Positions 25,748-34,030 of a stretch of DNA of 64,000 bases are shown piece after piece. A program made the translations under genes and the position numbers. The DNA is taken from positions 1,860,001 to 1,924,000 of the forward strand of contig OZ271846.1 in NCBI GenBank assembly GCA_965601485.1, written 5' to 3'. Below the pieces are notes generated by a model that saw nothing but the letters and a program-made list of their open reading frames with translations, had not been told where the DNA came from and searched no databases. Each line of letters starts with the position of its first letter. Within the stretch, counting starts at the first letter, position 1. This DNA is from Methylotenera_A aquatica (GTDB lineage Bacteria > Pseudomonadota > Gammaproteobacteria > Burkholderiales > Methylophilaceae).

Positions 25748-27937
25748 TTATGAGTTTAATTGCGAAAAATTCTCAATCAATTTTTTTATAGTCACGGGTG
25801 AGCCAATATGCATACCTTGTCCATAATGCACCCCAATTATTTTAAGTTCTTTTAAAATCTCTACATTTTCTACAAACTCAGCCACAGTTTTAATATTCAT
25901 GGCTTCGGCTACACTATGAATGGATCGCACCATGGCGTGATCAATTTTGTTAATATGCATTTCTTTTACAAAGGTGCCGTCAATTTTTAAATAATCGACC
26001 TCAAAGTTTTTCAAATAAGTAAACGATGACATGCCACTACCAAAATCATCTAGCGCAAATCTACAGCCTAATTTTCTTAAAGAAGTAAATAAGTGCATGG
26101 TGTGTTTAAGATTTACTATCGCAGAGGTTTCGGTGATTTCAAAACAAATGGCGGTGGCTGGTACAGCATAAATCGCTAGTTGCTCGCGTATATAGCCTAG
26201 TAAGGTTTTATCGCTTACAGAGGTCCCAGATAAGTTTATTGAAAATACGTAATTACACTTTTCTAAACTCTTATCTAACATTTCGCGGTAAGCGGCAAAC
26301 GTCTTGCGAATCACCCAGCGATCGATATTGGGCATTAAATGATAGCGTTCGGCCGATGGAATAAATGATGTTGGCAACAAAATTTGCCCATCAGCACTGA
26401 CTTTTCTAATCAATATTTCAAAGTGATGCAGCGCCGGCACATTGACCGATAAGGGCACAATGGGTTGGCAATAAAGCATAAACTGCTCATCATTAATTTC
26501 ATCGGTAATGTCAGAAATCGCTTCCACTTCGCTTCGGTGCTGGGTGACTTCGATATCGCCTGCACTAAACAAAAAGCTTTGATTTCGGCCTGCTTTTTTG
26601 GCAGAGTAGCAGGCAGAATCGGCAGCATGAATAATATCGCTGACACTTGCAAAGCTGGCGTTAACAACCACAATTCCTATACTGACACCAATATTAAAGA
26701 TTTTATCGTCATGGATAAATCGATAATCGCGCACTATTTTTAGGATGGTATTCGTTATTTGATTTGCATCGGCAAGGCTACAGTTTTCTAGCAACAAGCC
26801 AAACTCATCACCGCCTAAACGCGCCAAAGTATCTCTATCACGCATATGGTTAGCAAACAAAGTACTAATTTGTCTCAGCAAATCATCGCCTGCAACATGA
26901 CCAGAAGTGTCATTCACCAGCTTAAATTGATCTAAATCCATATAGCAAAATATATGTTGCGCATTGGCTTCATACACATTTTTTAAGCTTCGTTCTAACC
27001 TTGCCTCGAACTCGCGGCGGTTAATTAAACCTGTTAAATCATCATGCTGCGCTTGATGCCGTAACATAGTAGTGGCATCGTTTATTTTATCTTGCATCTC
27101 ATCATGAGCATGCTTTAGGCTACTCGACATGGAATTGAAACCTTTTTGTAGCGTTTTTAACTCTCCGCTAGAATTTTCAGTAATCATTTGCGCATAAATA
27201 CCCTCACTGACCTTATTTACCGCATTGGCGATTTCCTGGATAGGCTTGGTAATGTTGCGGCCAATACGCCATGCAATTAACGCACTGACTAGCAAGCCCA
27301 ATAAACCTATCAACAAGATTTTGCTAATCAAATCTTGCTTGATGTTTTGCAGAGTTTGATTACTCAAATCCACATAAACTTGACCAATTTGCTGCTGAGC
27401 TTCTGATTTATTGAGCTCTAGGTCAGCATCATAGGTTCTGGTAATATCATCAATTTCGACCAGGCTTCGATAAATGGGTGCGGTAAAAATAATACTGCTT
27501 TTTTGACTCAATTCGCTAATATTATTTAAATGGATGCGTTTAATTAAATCTTTCGGCAATGGGCGCCCACTCAACGCTAACACTGTTCCTTTATTATCAA
27601 TCACCAGTACCGTTCTCACTTCTTGCTCATTGACTAATACTTGCTGAACCAGCTTTTGCAGAATTTGACGGTTACCAGAAATAACGCCGTATTCAGTAAC
27701 TGGCGCCAAATGAGAGGCAATAATGCGACCACGTTCGCTTAAGGTTTGATTGAGAACCCCGAAAACGTTTGAAATGGCGTATCCCCCCAAAATAATCGCA
27801 AATAGCATGGCGGGGATTGTGCCCAGCAAAATAACACGTGATTTAATGCCTAAATTATTATTACCAAGCGCGCTCCACAAAATATTTTTGGGCTGAACGA
27901 GCGGTTCGTTTAAAGCTTTATCGTGGGCTTTATTCAT
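25748..27937 (-). CDS. Membrane HAMP-GGDEF-EAL c-di-GMP protein
   Basis: 729 aa. A membrane helix (about 35-57), a periplasmic sensor region (about 58-205), a second helix (206-224) and a HAMP linker (about 225-275) lead to a GGDEF domain with intact GGDEF (375-379) and the inhibitory I-site RDRD (366-369). The EAL domain has EIL (507-509) instead of EAL. Its other expected catalytic residues are visible: the Asn in SINLSGTS, ExTE in CFEITET, ALDDFGSG, KIDG and VAEFVEN. It may therefore be a cyclase, a phosphodiesterase or both. It overlaps the upstream binding-protein gene by 8 bp, which suggests that protein feeds it a periplasmic signal. Confidence 0.93.
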   Translation of the reverse strand: MNKAHDKALNEPLVQPKNILWSALGNNNLGIKSRVILLGTIPAMLFAIILGGYAISNVFGVLNQTLSERGRIIASHLAPVTEYGVISGNRQILQKLVQQVLVNEQEVRTVLVIDNKGTVLALSGRPLPKDLIKRIHLNNISELSQKSSIIFTAPIYRSLVEIDDITRTYDADLELNKSEAQQQIGQVYVDLSNQTLQNIKQDLISKILLIGLLGLLVSALIAWRIGRNITKPIQEIANAVNKVSEGIYAQMITENSSGELKTLQKGFNSMSSSLKHAHDEMQDKINDATTMLRHQAQHDDLTGLINRREFEARLERSLKNVYEANAQHIFCYMDLDQFKLVNDTSGHVAGDDLLRQISTLFANHMRDRDTLARLGGDEFGLLLENCSLADANQITNTILKIVRDYRFIHDDKIFNIGVSIGIVVVNASFASVSDIIHAADSACYSAKKAGRNQSFLFSAGDIEVTQHRSEVEAISDITDEINDEQFMLYCQPIVPLSVNVPALHHFEILIRKVSADGQILLPTSFIPSAERYHLMPNIDRWVIRKTFAAYREMLDKSLEKCNYVFSINLSGTSVSDKTLLGYIREQLAIYAVPATAICFEITETSAIVNLKHTMHLFTSLRKLGCRFALDDFGSGMSSFTYLKNFEVDYLKIDGTFVKEMHINKIDHAMVRSIHSVAEAMNIKTVAEFVENVEILKELKIIGVHYGQGMHIGSPVTIKKLIENFSQLNS

Positions 27938-28895
27938 TTTGAGTAGCCTCCGCCTCTAGCAATTTTTTATAAAGCCTTTCTTTGTCGGCAAGAATTACGT
28001 TTAATGAACGCGCTACTTGATAATTAATAGAAAGCGAAAAATAGCGTGGGGTTTGCGGCGGGGGGAGAAGGCCCGGTGCAGCTTGCGTTTTAACGGCGAT
28101 TTCTGCAGCTTGTTTTGCATACTGCTTGGTTTTGCTATACACAGCGGCCAGTGCGCCAGCCCGCACATAGGAATGCGAATAACCAAACACGGGTTTTTGG
28201 TGTTGATAAGTGGTGAGTAAAATCGGCTGCGCCGTCTCGCGACTGTATACCAACGGGTCAGGTATCGCCATAAGAGCGTCATTATTTTCCAGCAGTTTTT
28301 GCAACTTTGGAATCAACTCAGATTCCTGATTGATCGTTTCAATAGAGATATTAATGGCCTTTTTCTCACCAGCATCTCTAATCAGCTTATTATATTGCGA
28401 TGAAGTTTTACCTAACATCACACCTACATTTTTAACGTCTGGCAAAAGCGTTTTTATCAATAACAATTGCCGTGAATAAGGCTGATCTAAAAAAATAGCA
28501 CTAAAATTACCTAAATCTCGACCACTAGCGGCTAACAGGCCGTTAAAGCTGGGTAATGGCGTGTACAACCCTAATACAGGCGTGCTGTAGTTCAATTTGC
28601 TAGCTGCCTCCAACGCTTTCACACCGAGAGCTATTACAAGCTCACTGTTTTCTGCCACAACAGGTCTTTTAGTCTCTCGCAGATCAATCACTTTAACACG
28701 TAAAGCGGTGTTTTTTGTCAGAATCAATTCTTCTCTAAAATGATGAACAAACTCTAAATAGGCTTGAGATGGAGCGCTTAATATAATGGTAACGCCAGTA
28801 TATGCTTGTGATAGCGCAGGACAGCACAAAATAATGCCTAGCGCCAATAACGCTATTTTTTTAAACAAAAAATGGTCATTCGAATCAGTATACAA
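27930..28895 (-). CDS. ABC-type substrate-binding-like periplasmic protein (COG2984 type)
   Basis: 321 aa. The signal peptide ends near SQA (about 31). The mature part has the two-lobe periplasmic binding protein organisation of the ABC_sub_bind/COG2984 group: LVIALGVKALEAA, VGVMLGKTSSQYNKLI and KPVFGYSHSYVRAGALAAVYS. No permease or ATPase genes follow. Instead the stop overlaps the GGDEF-EAL start (ATGAATAA), so it is probably a ligand sensor rather than a transport component (inference). The ligand is unknown. Confidence 0.82.
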   Translation of the reverse strand: MYTDSNDHFLFKKIALLALGIILCCPALSQAYTGVTIILSAPSQAYLEFVHHFREELILTKNTALRVKVIDLRETKRPVVAENSELVIALGVKALEAASKLNYSTPVLGLYTPLPSFNGLLAASGRDLGNFSAIFLDQPYSRQLLLIKTLLPDVKNVGVMLGKTSSQYNKLIRDAGEKKAINISIETINQESELIPKLQKLLENNDALMAIPDPLVYSRETAQPILLTTYQHQKPVFGYSHSYVRAGALAAVYSKTKQYAKQAAEIAVKTQAAPGLLPPPQTPRYFSLSINYQVARSLNVILADKERLYKKLLEAEATQNE

Positions 28896-28966
28896 AATTT
28901 ACCTTATTTAATACCGCAACAAAAAATCCGCTTTTTTGAGGAGCCTTTTTAAAAAATACAGGGCAA

Positions 28967-29551
28967 TTAATTGGAACTTGAAAGCAATTTAAGCGCTTGC
29001 CTAATACCTTCTGATACGGTCAGTTCTTTTGGCAACAGCTTAATTGTCGCCAGTGCTTCTTTTTCGTTATAACCAAGCGCCAACAGTGCATTTAATATAT
29101 CACTTGTAGCAGATTTAGGCAGGGTAGCACCCACGCCACTTATACCGTTAATCGAAAACTTATCTTTAAGCTCAAGCAACAAGCGCTCAGCTGTTTTTTT
29201 ACCAATTCCAGGAATCCGCGTCAGCATCACCACTTCCTGGAGATTAACAGCTTGAATCAAATCTTCTATACTTACGCCACTCAAAATAGACAAGGCAGAT
29301 TTAGCACCAATACCATTTACTTTAAGCAATTGTTTAAACGTACTTTTTTCTTGCTCACTGCCAAAACCATAAAGCAATTGCGCATCTTCACGCACCACCA
29401 TATAAGTCAGCAATTGAACTTTTGCGCCAATCTCTGGCAAATTATAGAAAGTGCTCATTGGCACTTCCACTTCATAGCCTACGCCCGCACAATCAATCAC
29501 CACTTGCGGTGGCGCTTTTTCAATCAAAATTCCGTTTAAGCGTCCAATCAT
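28967..29551 (-). CDS. ruvA: Holliday junction DNA-binding protein RuvA
   Basis: Tetrameric protein that holds the junction for RuvB. 194 aa. An OB-fold domain (MIGRLNGILIEKAPP), two helix-hairpin-helix motifs (VNGIGAKSALSIL and IPGIGKKTAERLLLELKDK), and a C-terminal RuvB-binding three-helix domain. It overlaps ruvC by 4 bp (ATGA). Confidence 0.97.
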   Translation of the reverse strand: MIGRLNGILIEKAPPQVVIDCAGVGYEVEVPMSTFYNLPEIGAKVQLLTYMVVREDAQLLYGFGSEQEKSTFKQLLKVNGIGAKSALSILSGVSIEDLIQAVNLQEVVMLTRIPGIGKKTAERLLLELKDKFSINGISGVGATLPKSATSDILNALLALGYNEKEALATIKLLPKELTVSEGIRQALKLLSSSN

Positions 29552-30111
29552 ATTAATCTTCCATTTTTAACGCGGAATCCTGATGTCGCCAGTTTTCCTA
29601 ATCCTTGCCCGCCATGCGCATGACAAATCGCGCAAGCTAGCGCATCTGCTGAATCTGGGCTTGGAAATCCAGGTAAATTCAGTAAGCGCTTGACCATTTC
29701 TTGCACTTGCTCTTTTTGAGCATGGCCATTGCCTACAACGGATTGCTTTACTTGCAAGGCCGTATATTCGGCCACGATTAAATTACGTATAACCGATGCG
29801 CTAATGGCCGCGCCACGTGCTTGGCCAAGTAATAAAGTGGATTGCGGATTGACATTGACGAACACTTTTTCTATCGCCGCTTGTGCGGGCTGGTAAGTAT
29901 CAATTACCTCAAACAAACCATCTAAAATGATTTTCAAACGCGCTGGCAACTCTTCTCTATCGTCCTCGCCTGCTGCTTTATTTATTTTACCACTGGCAGT
30001 TTTAATAGTGCCACTGGCTATATAGGTGATTTTTTCTCCTACTTTTTCAATGACACCAAAGCCCGTTAAGCGCAGGCCGGGGTCAATTCCCAGTATCCTT
30101 ATATTTTCCAA
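29548..30111 (-). CDS. ruvC: Crossover junction endodeoxyribonuclease RuvC
   Basis: Resolves Holliday junctions. 187 aa. RNase H-like fold with acidic residues in LGIDPGLRLTGFG, AAIEKVFVNVNP and the C-terminal SADALACAICHAH. It is followed by ruvA in translational coupling and preceded by yebC, the standard arrangement. A short insertion (residues about 42-55) is slightly longer than in E. coli. Confidence 0.97.
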   Translation of the reverse strand: MENIRILGIDPGLRLTGFGVIEKVGEKITYIASGTIKTASGKINKAAGEDDREELPARLKIILDGLFEVIDTYQPAQAAIEKVFVNVNPQSTLLLGQARGAAISASVIRNLIVAEYTALQVKQSVVGNGHAQKEQVQEMVKRLLNLPGFPSPDSADALACAICHAHGGQGLGKLATSGFRVKNGRLI

Positions 30112-30166
30112 AAGGCTGCCAAAAACGTTAAATCCACTGCACGGATAGGCGACACGGTTTTCATTT

Positions 30167-30895
30167 TTAGCTTTCTTCGATTACTGCAGTGGTATACACA
30201 TCCTGCACATCATCTAAATCTTCCAGCGCATCCAGAATTTTTTGCATTTTAATCGCATCATCCCCTGTAAAAACATTTTCAACGCCGGGCTTCATCACTA
30301 CTTCCGCCATCACCGCTTTTAATCCAGCAACTTCCATGGCTTCTTTTATCGCAATTAAATCGTTTGGTGGGGTAATCACTTCAATGCTACCGTCTTCATC
30401 GGTAACGATGTCTTCTGCGCCTGCTTCAAGTGCAATTTCCATTACTTTATCTTCAGAAGTACCAGGCTCATACAGCAAGCTACCGCAGTGTTTAAACATA
30501 AAAGCCACAGAACCATCTGTGCCTAAATTGCCTCCAAATTTGGTTAATGCATGCCGCACATCGGCGACGGCGCGCTGTTTATTATCGGTTAGGCAATCAA
30601 TAATAATGGCGGCACCATTGATGCCGTAGCCTTCATAACGAATCTCTTCGTAATTCACGCCTTCTAGCTCACCTGTACCTTTTTTTATGGCGCGCGTAAT
30701 ATTGTCTGCCGGCATATTTTCTTCTTTCGCCTCAGCCACCGCGGCGCGTAGCCGCGGATTCATGCTCACATCGCCGCCGCTTAATCGCGCTGCTACGGTG
30801 ATTTCTTTAATGAGTTTTGTGAAAATTTTACCTCGCTTGGCGTCTTGACGACCTTTGCGGTGCTGAATATTGGCCCATTTACTGTGTCCTGCCAT
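30167..30895 (-). CDS. yebC: YebC/PmpR family protein
   Basis: 242-aa YebC-type protein (MAGHSKWANIQHRKGRQD at the N-terminus). The family has been described as transcriptional regulators (PmpR) and, more recently, as factors that help ribosomes through difficult proline motifs. DNTTRAIKKGTGELEG and the acidic C-terminal domain are typical. It is the upstream gene of ruvC-ruvA, with a 55-bp gap. Confidence 0.96.
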   Translation of the reverse strand: MAGHSKWANIQHRKGRQDAKRGKIFTKLIKEITVAARLSGGDVSMNPRLRAAVAEAKEENMPADNITRAIKKGTGELEGVNYEEIRYEGYGINGAAIIIDCLTDNKQRAVADVRHALTKFGGNLGTDGSVAFMFKHCGSLLYEPGTSEDKVMEIALEAGAEDIVTDEDGSIEVITPPNDLIAIKEAMEVAGLKAVMAEVVMKPGVENVFTGDDAIKMQKILDALEDLDDVQDVYTTAVIEES

Positions 30896-30994
30896 ACTAT
30901 TTCCCTTGATATTTTTGCATCGATATTTTAATTATCTTTACATTTTATCATAGGCTTGATGTAGTTTATTCTTGGCCTTTGCGCTATCTACTGG

Positions 30995-31882
30995 CTAATG
31001 TTTGCGCATGGTAATAACCGATATTTGCACCAGCGCCAATGCAATTAGCAACATGCCAATTAGCTCAAATGTATTAGGCACTTCGTTTAATTGTATCCAT
31101 GCGGCAATCACGCCAATCACTGGCGCTAACATAGATGCCATGCTAGCCACGCCTGCTGGCAAGCGTTGAAGAGCATATAACCATAGCAACCAAGCCAACG
31201 CTCCACTTAAAATCACATTAAACAATACGGCGCCAATAAAATAACCTGTCCATTGAATCGATGGTGCGGGTACGATAAAGGCAATTGCCAACATCGGCAC
31301 TGAACCAAGCAACATCGGCCAAGCAGTTAAATTAAGTAGATCTAGATTTGGACTACGTTGATGCAGTTTTTTAGAGATAGTCGCGGATAAAGCCCAGGAT
31401 ACGCCCGAACATAAGGCCAGAAACATGCTAAAACCATCGGCTTTGATATGAAGAGGGTCAAATATCAGCACCATACCAAAGATGGCAGTAGCCACCGCTA
31501 GCCACTGCCATCCATGCACTTTTTCGCCCAGCATTGGCCACGCAAACAGCATTACCCAAAACGGCATGGTGTAGGTGAGCACAGCGGTTTTACCTGCGCC
31601 ACCTTCTACCAATGCCCAGATTAGCAAGCCTGTAAAGCCAATCGTTTGTAATAAACCCAACACAAGCATGGTGGGAAATTCTTTTAATCCCAATGGTCTT
31701 TTAGTGAAATAAATCAAAACAAACAGCGCAAGTGCTCCTAAAAAAGTACGCAAAGCCGCAAATTGAAAAGGCCCTGCATATTGCAGCGCACTTTTCATGA
31801 CAACCCAGTTATAACCCCAGATAATGGTTAATACCATTAACGCAATAAAGGCGCGGATGGTGACTTTTTTACTTTTTTCCAT
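30995..31882 (-). CDS. EamA/DMT-superfamily permease
   Basis: 295 aa with ten predicted membrane helices and two EamA repeats (WGYNWVVMKSALQYAGPFQF at the start of repeat 1; SGVSWALSATISKKLHQ in repeat 2). It belongs to the drug/metabolite exporter superfamily; the substrate cannot be told from sequence. It lies 99 bp after yebC in transcription-reverse order, with no shared operon evident. Confidence 0.9.
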   Translation of the reverse strand: MEKSKKVTIRAFIALMVLTIIWGYNWVVMKSALQYAGPFQFAALRTFLGALALFVLIYFTKRPLGLKEFPTMLVLGLLQTIGFTGLLIWALVEGGAGKTAVLTYTMPFWVMLFAWPMLGEKVHGWQWLAVATAIFGMVLIFDPLHIKADGFSMFLALCSGVSWALSATISKKLHQRSPNLDLLNLTAWPMLLGSVPMLAIAFIVPAPSIQWTGYFIGAVLFNVILSGALAWLLWLYALQRLPAGVASMASMLAPVIGVIAAWIQLNEVPNTFELIGMLLIALALVQISVITMRKH

Positions 31883-31928
31883 GAGTTTGTTGCCTTAACT
31901 TAAGCGCCCTATCATAAGCGCATCAATC

Positions 31929-32303
31929 TCAGATATGTTTTACTGCTTTCCATGCACCATCGGCTTGTTTGCGATATACAAATGCACATTACCACCAAAA
32001 TTTTGGCGCACGCCATTAGCATCAACCATCGCACCCGCGCAGTTTCAGCGTTGATAGGCTGTGTGCCATCCTCAAACAAGTCGTTTAATGTCAGTTTATT
32101 GTTAATAAAACCAGCCTCAATTAAGTCTGCAAAAAATCTTGAATTGCCTGCACAACAATGACTGGCAGCACCTGCAGGTACTTGCGTTACGATTGCATTT
32201 GTGTAACAGAGCTTGGCAATTTCGGCCGCATTTTCGCTATTAAATGGTTGGTCAAATGTTGCATTAATGGCTGTAATTTCTGTTTGAATAGCTTCTATTG
32301 CTT
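31929..32303 (-). pseudogene. Decayed SnoaL/NTF2-like gene
   Basis: Minus-strand fragments in three frames line up as one NTF2-like protein: first EAIQTEITAINATFDQPFNS and TNAIVTQVPAGA, then MVDANGVRQNFGGN in a second frame, then YRKQADGAWKAVKHI and a stop in a third. At least two frameshifts and the absence of a start codon (an in-frame TAA precedes the first codons) make it non-functional. It sits between a permease and a truncated MarR gene. Confidence 0.7.
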
Positions 32304-32337
32304 ATCTTTTTTGTGTGAATGAAATTGTTTACGCTTG

Positions 32338-32664
32338 CTAAATAAGTGCTGGAATACCCATATTGATTAATCCCAATAATTGTTGTAATTGCAGTCGCTT
32401 ATCTTCATCCAATCCCTGCATACACAGCTTTAAACGGCAATAATAATCAGGCATCACCACATCAAGTTTGGCTTGTCCAGCAACCGTCAATTGAATTTTA
32501 ACGCTGCGCCTGTCTTCTTTTGCAAATACTCTGGTAACTAATCTGCTTTTCTCCAAACCATCTAACAAGCCAGTCATGGTAGCGCGCGAAACACCTAGCT
32601 TTTCTGCCAATACCGATGGGGTAGAAGTTACCAATTCTGCGCACATCAACAAAATCAGAACCAT
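32338..32664 (-). CDS. MarR-family regulator, N-terminally short
   Basis: 108 aa from ATG 32664. The winged helix is complete: PSVLAEKLGVSRATMTGLLD is the helix-turn-helix and TRVFAKEDRRSVKIQLT the wing. About 35 N-terminal residues that normally build the dimer interface are missing. The open frame continues 21 codons upstream, through the palindrome at 32666-32685, without resembling a MarR N-terminus. It may be a degraded or alternative-start gene. The operator-like palindrome touching its start suggests past autoregulation. Confidence 0.65.
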   Translation of the reverse strand: MVLILLMCAELVTSTPSVLAEKLGVSRATMTGLLDGLEKSRLVTRVFAKEDRRSVKIQLTVAGQAKLDVVMPDYYCRLKLCMQGLDEDKRLQLQQLLGLINMGIPALI

Positions 32665-32665
32665 T

Positions 32666-32685
32666 ATAGTTAGCTTCCTAACTAT
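32666..32685. promoter_or_regulatory. MarR-type operator palindrome
   Basis: ATAGTTAG-CTTC-CTAACTAT, a perfect 8-bp inverted repeat with a 4-bp centre, directly adjacent to the MarR start codon. It lies in the intergenic region shared with the divergent CBS gene. The size and AT-rich half-sites fit MarR-family operators. Confidence 0.7.
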
Positions 32686-32772
32686 ATCGACAAATTTATG
32701 ATTTTTTCTCTGTGGATATTGGCTAATTTATTTAAAGGTGTATATTAAAATGCTAACTTGCGGAAGAAGAAC

Positions 32773-33204
32773 ATGAAAACTTTACAGCAAATATTGAACG
32801 ATAAAAAACATAACCAAGTAATTAGTATTGCGCCCAATCGTCCTGTTTTTGATGCGCTGGTAATTTTAGCTGAATATAAAATAGGCGCACTGGCGGTAAT
32901 TGAGGATGGCAAGTTAGTCGGCATTTTTTCTGAGCGCGATTATGCTCGCGAAGTTGTCTTAAAAGGACGATCCTCTAAAACGACTCAAATCTCCGAAGTG
33001 ATGACAAACAAAGTTATTTTTGGAAAAGCCGATGATTTAGTGGAATCCACCATGAGCATGATGAGTGAAAAACGTATTCGCCACCTGCCAGTTTTAAATG
33101 GCGAAGAACTTGCTGGTATGCTGTCTTTGGGCGACTTGGTCAAAGAAACCATTAGTTATCAGCAACGTTTGATTGCAGAGCTTGAGCAGTATATTAGAGG
33201 CTAG
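32773..33204 (+). CDS. CBS-domain protein
   Basis: 143 aa, essentially two tandem CBS domains (about 5-65 and 72-135) with GALAVIEDGKLVGIFSERDYAREVVLKG and HLPVLNGEELAGMLSLGDLV as the typical blocks (quoted with breaks). Such stand-alone CBS proteins bind adenosyl nucleotides or NAD(H) and act as energy or redox sensors; the target is unknown. ATG 32773 has GGAAGAAG upstream and is preferred to the TTG five codons earlier. Confidence 0.88.
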   Translation: MKTLQQILNDKKHNQVISIAPNRPVFDALVILAEYKIGALAVIEDGKLVGIFSERDYAREVVLKGRSSKTTQISEVMTNKVIFGKADDLVESTMSMMSEKRIRHLPVLNGEELAGMLSLGDLVKETISYQQRLIAELEQYIRG

Positions 33205-33354
33205 TTAACGACTCAACAGATTAATCAATCTAAGCTCATGATAAAACTTAACCTTAAACATAAATTGCAGTGATAGGAACACGCAACGAATTTAACGTTA
33301 AGGTTTGATGTGATTCCAAATTTATTAACTGATTTTTAAAAAAGGAAATTTATC

Positions 33355-33426
33355 ATGCGGGCAACTTTAGCTGTAACAGAAATGCGATTTGGCTTTGAAG
33401 TTACAATATATGTTATGAATAAATAA
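33355..33426 (+). CDS. pqqA: Coenzyme PQQ precursor peptide PqqA
   Basis: 23-codon gene. The peptide ends FGFEVTIYVMNK: the Glu15-Val-Thr-x-Tyr19 block is the conserved PqqA core whose Glu and Tyr side chains are cross-linked by PqqE to build pyrroloquinoline quinone. AAAGGAA lies about 8 nt before the ATG and a strong terminator starts 18 bp after the stop, so it is a free-standing unit. No pqqB-E genes follow; they must be elsewhere. PQQ is the cofactor of methanol dehydrogenases, and the SoxYZ-like carrier of quinoprotein loci lies 0.6 kb away. Confidence 0.85.
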   Translation: MRATLAVTEMRFGFEVTIYVMNK

Positions 33427-33444
33427 TTCAGTTTTTTGAATTTG

Positions 33445-33471
33445 AAAAGGGAGCGTTTGCTCCCTTTTTTG
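33445..33471 (+). terminator. Intrinsic terminator after pqqA
   Basis: AAAGGGAGC, GTTT loop, GCTCCCTTT and a T-run, just downstream of pqqA. The A-run on the other side may let it also end the convergent yjbQ transcript. Confidence 0.85.
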
Positions 33472-33495
33472 TTTAGCTAAAGTTTAAATAACGAC

Positions 33496-33915
33496 TTATT
33501 CACCAATAATTTTAACAAGAACGCGTTTTTTGCGTCTGCCATCAAATTCGCCATAAAAAATCTGCTCCCAAGGTCCAAAATCTAAGCGACCCTCGGTAAT
33601 CGCCACCACCACTTCTCGGCCCATAATTTGGCGCTTCATATGTGCATCGGCGTTGTCTTCCCCTGTATCGTTATGACGATAGCTACTAACCGGCTCATGT
33701 GGTGCCAGCTTTTCTAGCCATTGTCCGTAATCATGGTGCAAACCACGCTCATCGTCATTAATAAAAACACTGGCGGTAATATGCATTGCATTGATTAATA
33801 CCAAGCCTTCGCGCACATTACTTTCGCGCAAACATTCGTTAATTTGGTCGGTAATGCGTATAAATGCCACACGTGTTGGTGGATTAAACCACAGTTCTTT
33901 GCGATAGCTTTTCAT
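33496..33915 (-). CDS. yjbQ: YjbQ family (UPF0047) protein
   Basis: 139 aa of the YjbQ/UPF0047 family, members of which show weak thiamine-phosphate synthase activity. Conserved blocks: INAMHITASVFINDDE, YRHNDTGEDNADAHMKRQIMG (His/Asp-rich active site) and GRLDFGPWEQIFYGEFDG. It is convergent with pqqA and downstream of the SoxYZ-like gene, with a terminator between. Confidence 0.92.
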   Translation of the reverse strand: MKSYRKELWFNPPTRVAFIRITDQINECLRESNVREGLVLINAMHITASVFINDDERGLHHDYGQWLEKLAPHEPVSSYRHNDTGEDNADAHMKRQIMGREVVVAITEGRLDFGPWEQIFYGEFDGRRKKRVLVKIIGE

Positions 33916-33984
33916 GTTTTATCTCCTTTAAATTATGGCGCTAATTCTAGCACCGCAACGCCTTAATCAATGACGGTTGAGCAA

Positions 33985-34013
33985 TAAAAAAGGCTTCCCG
34001 AAAGAAGCCTTTT
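33985..34013 (-). terminator. Intrinsic terminator after the SoxYZ-like gene
   Basis: AAAAGGCTTC, a 6-nt loop and GAAGCCTTTT, flanked by A and T runs, 18 bp after the stop codon at 34031. Confidence 0.8.
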
Positions 34014-34030
34014 CAACACTCAACAAGCAA

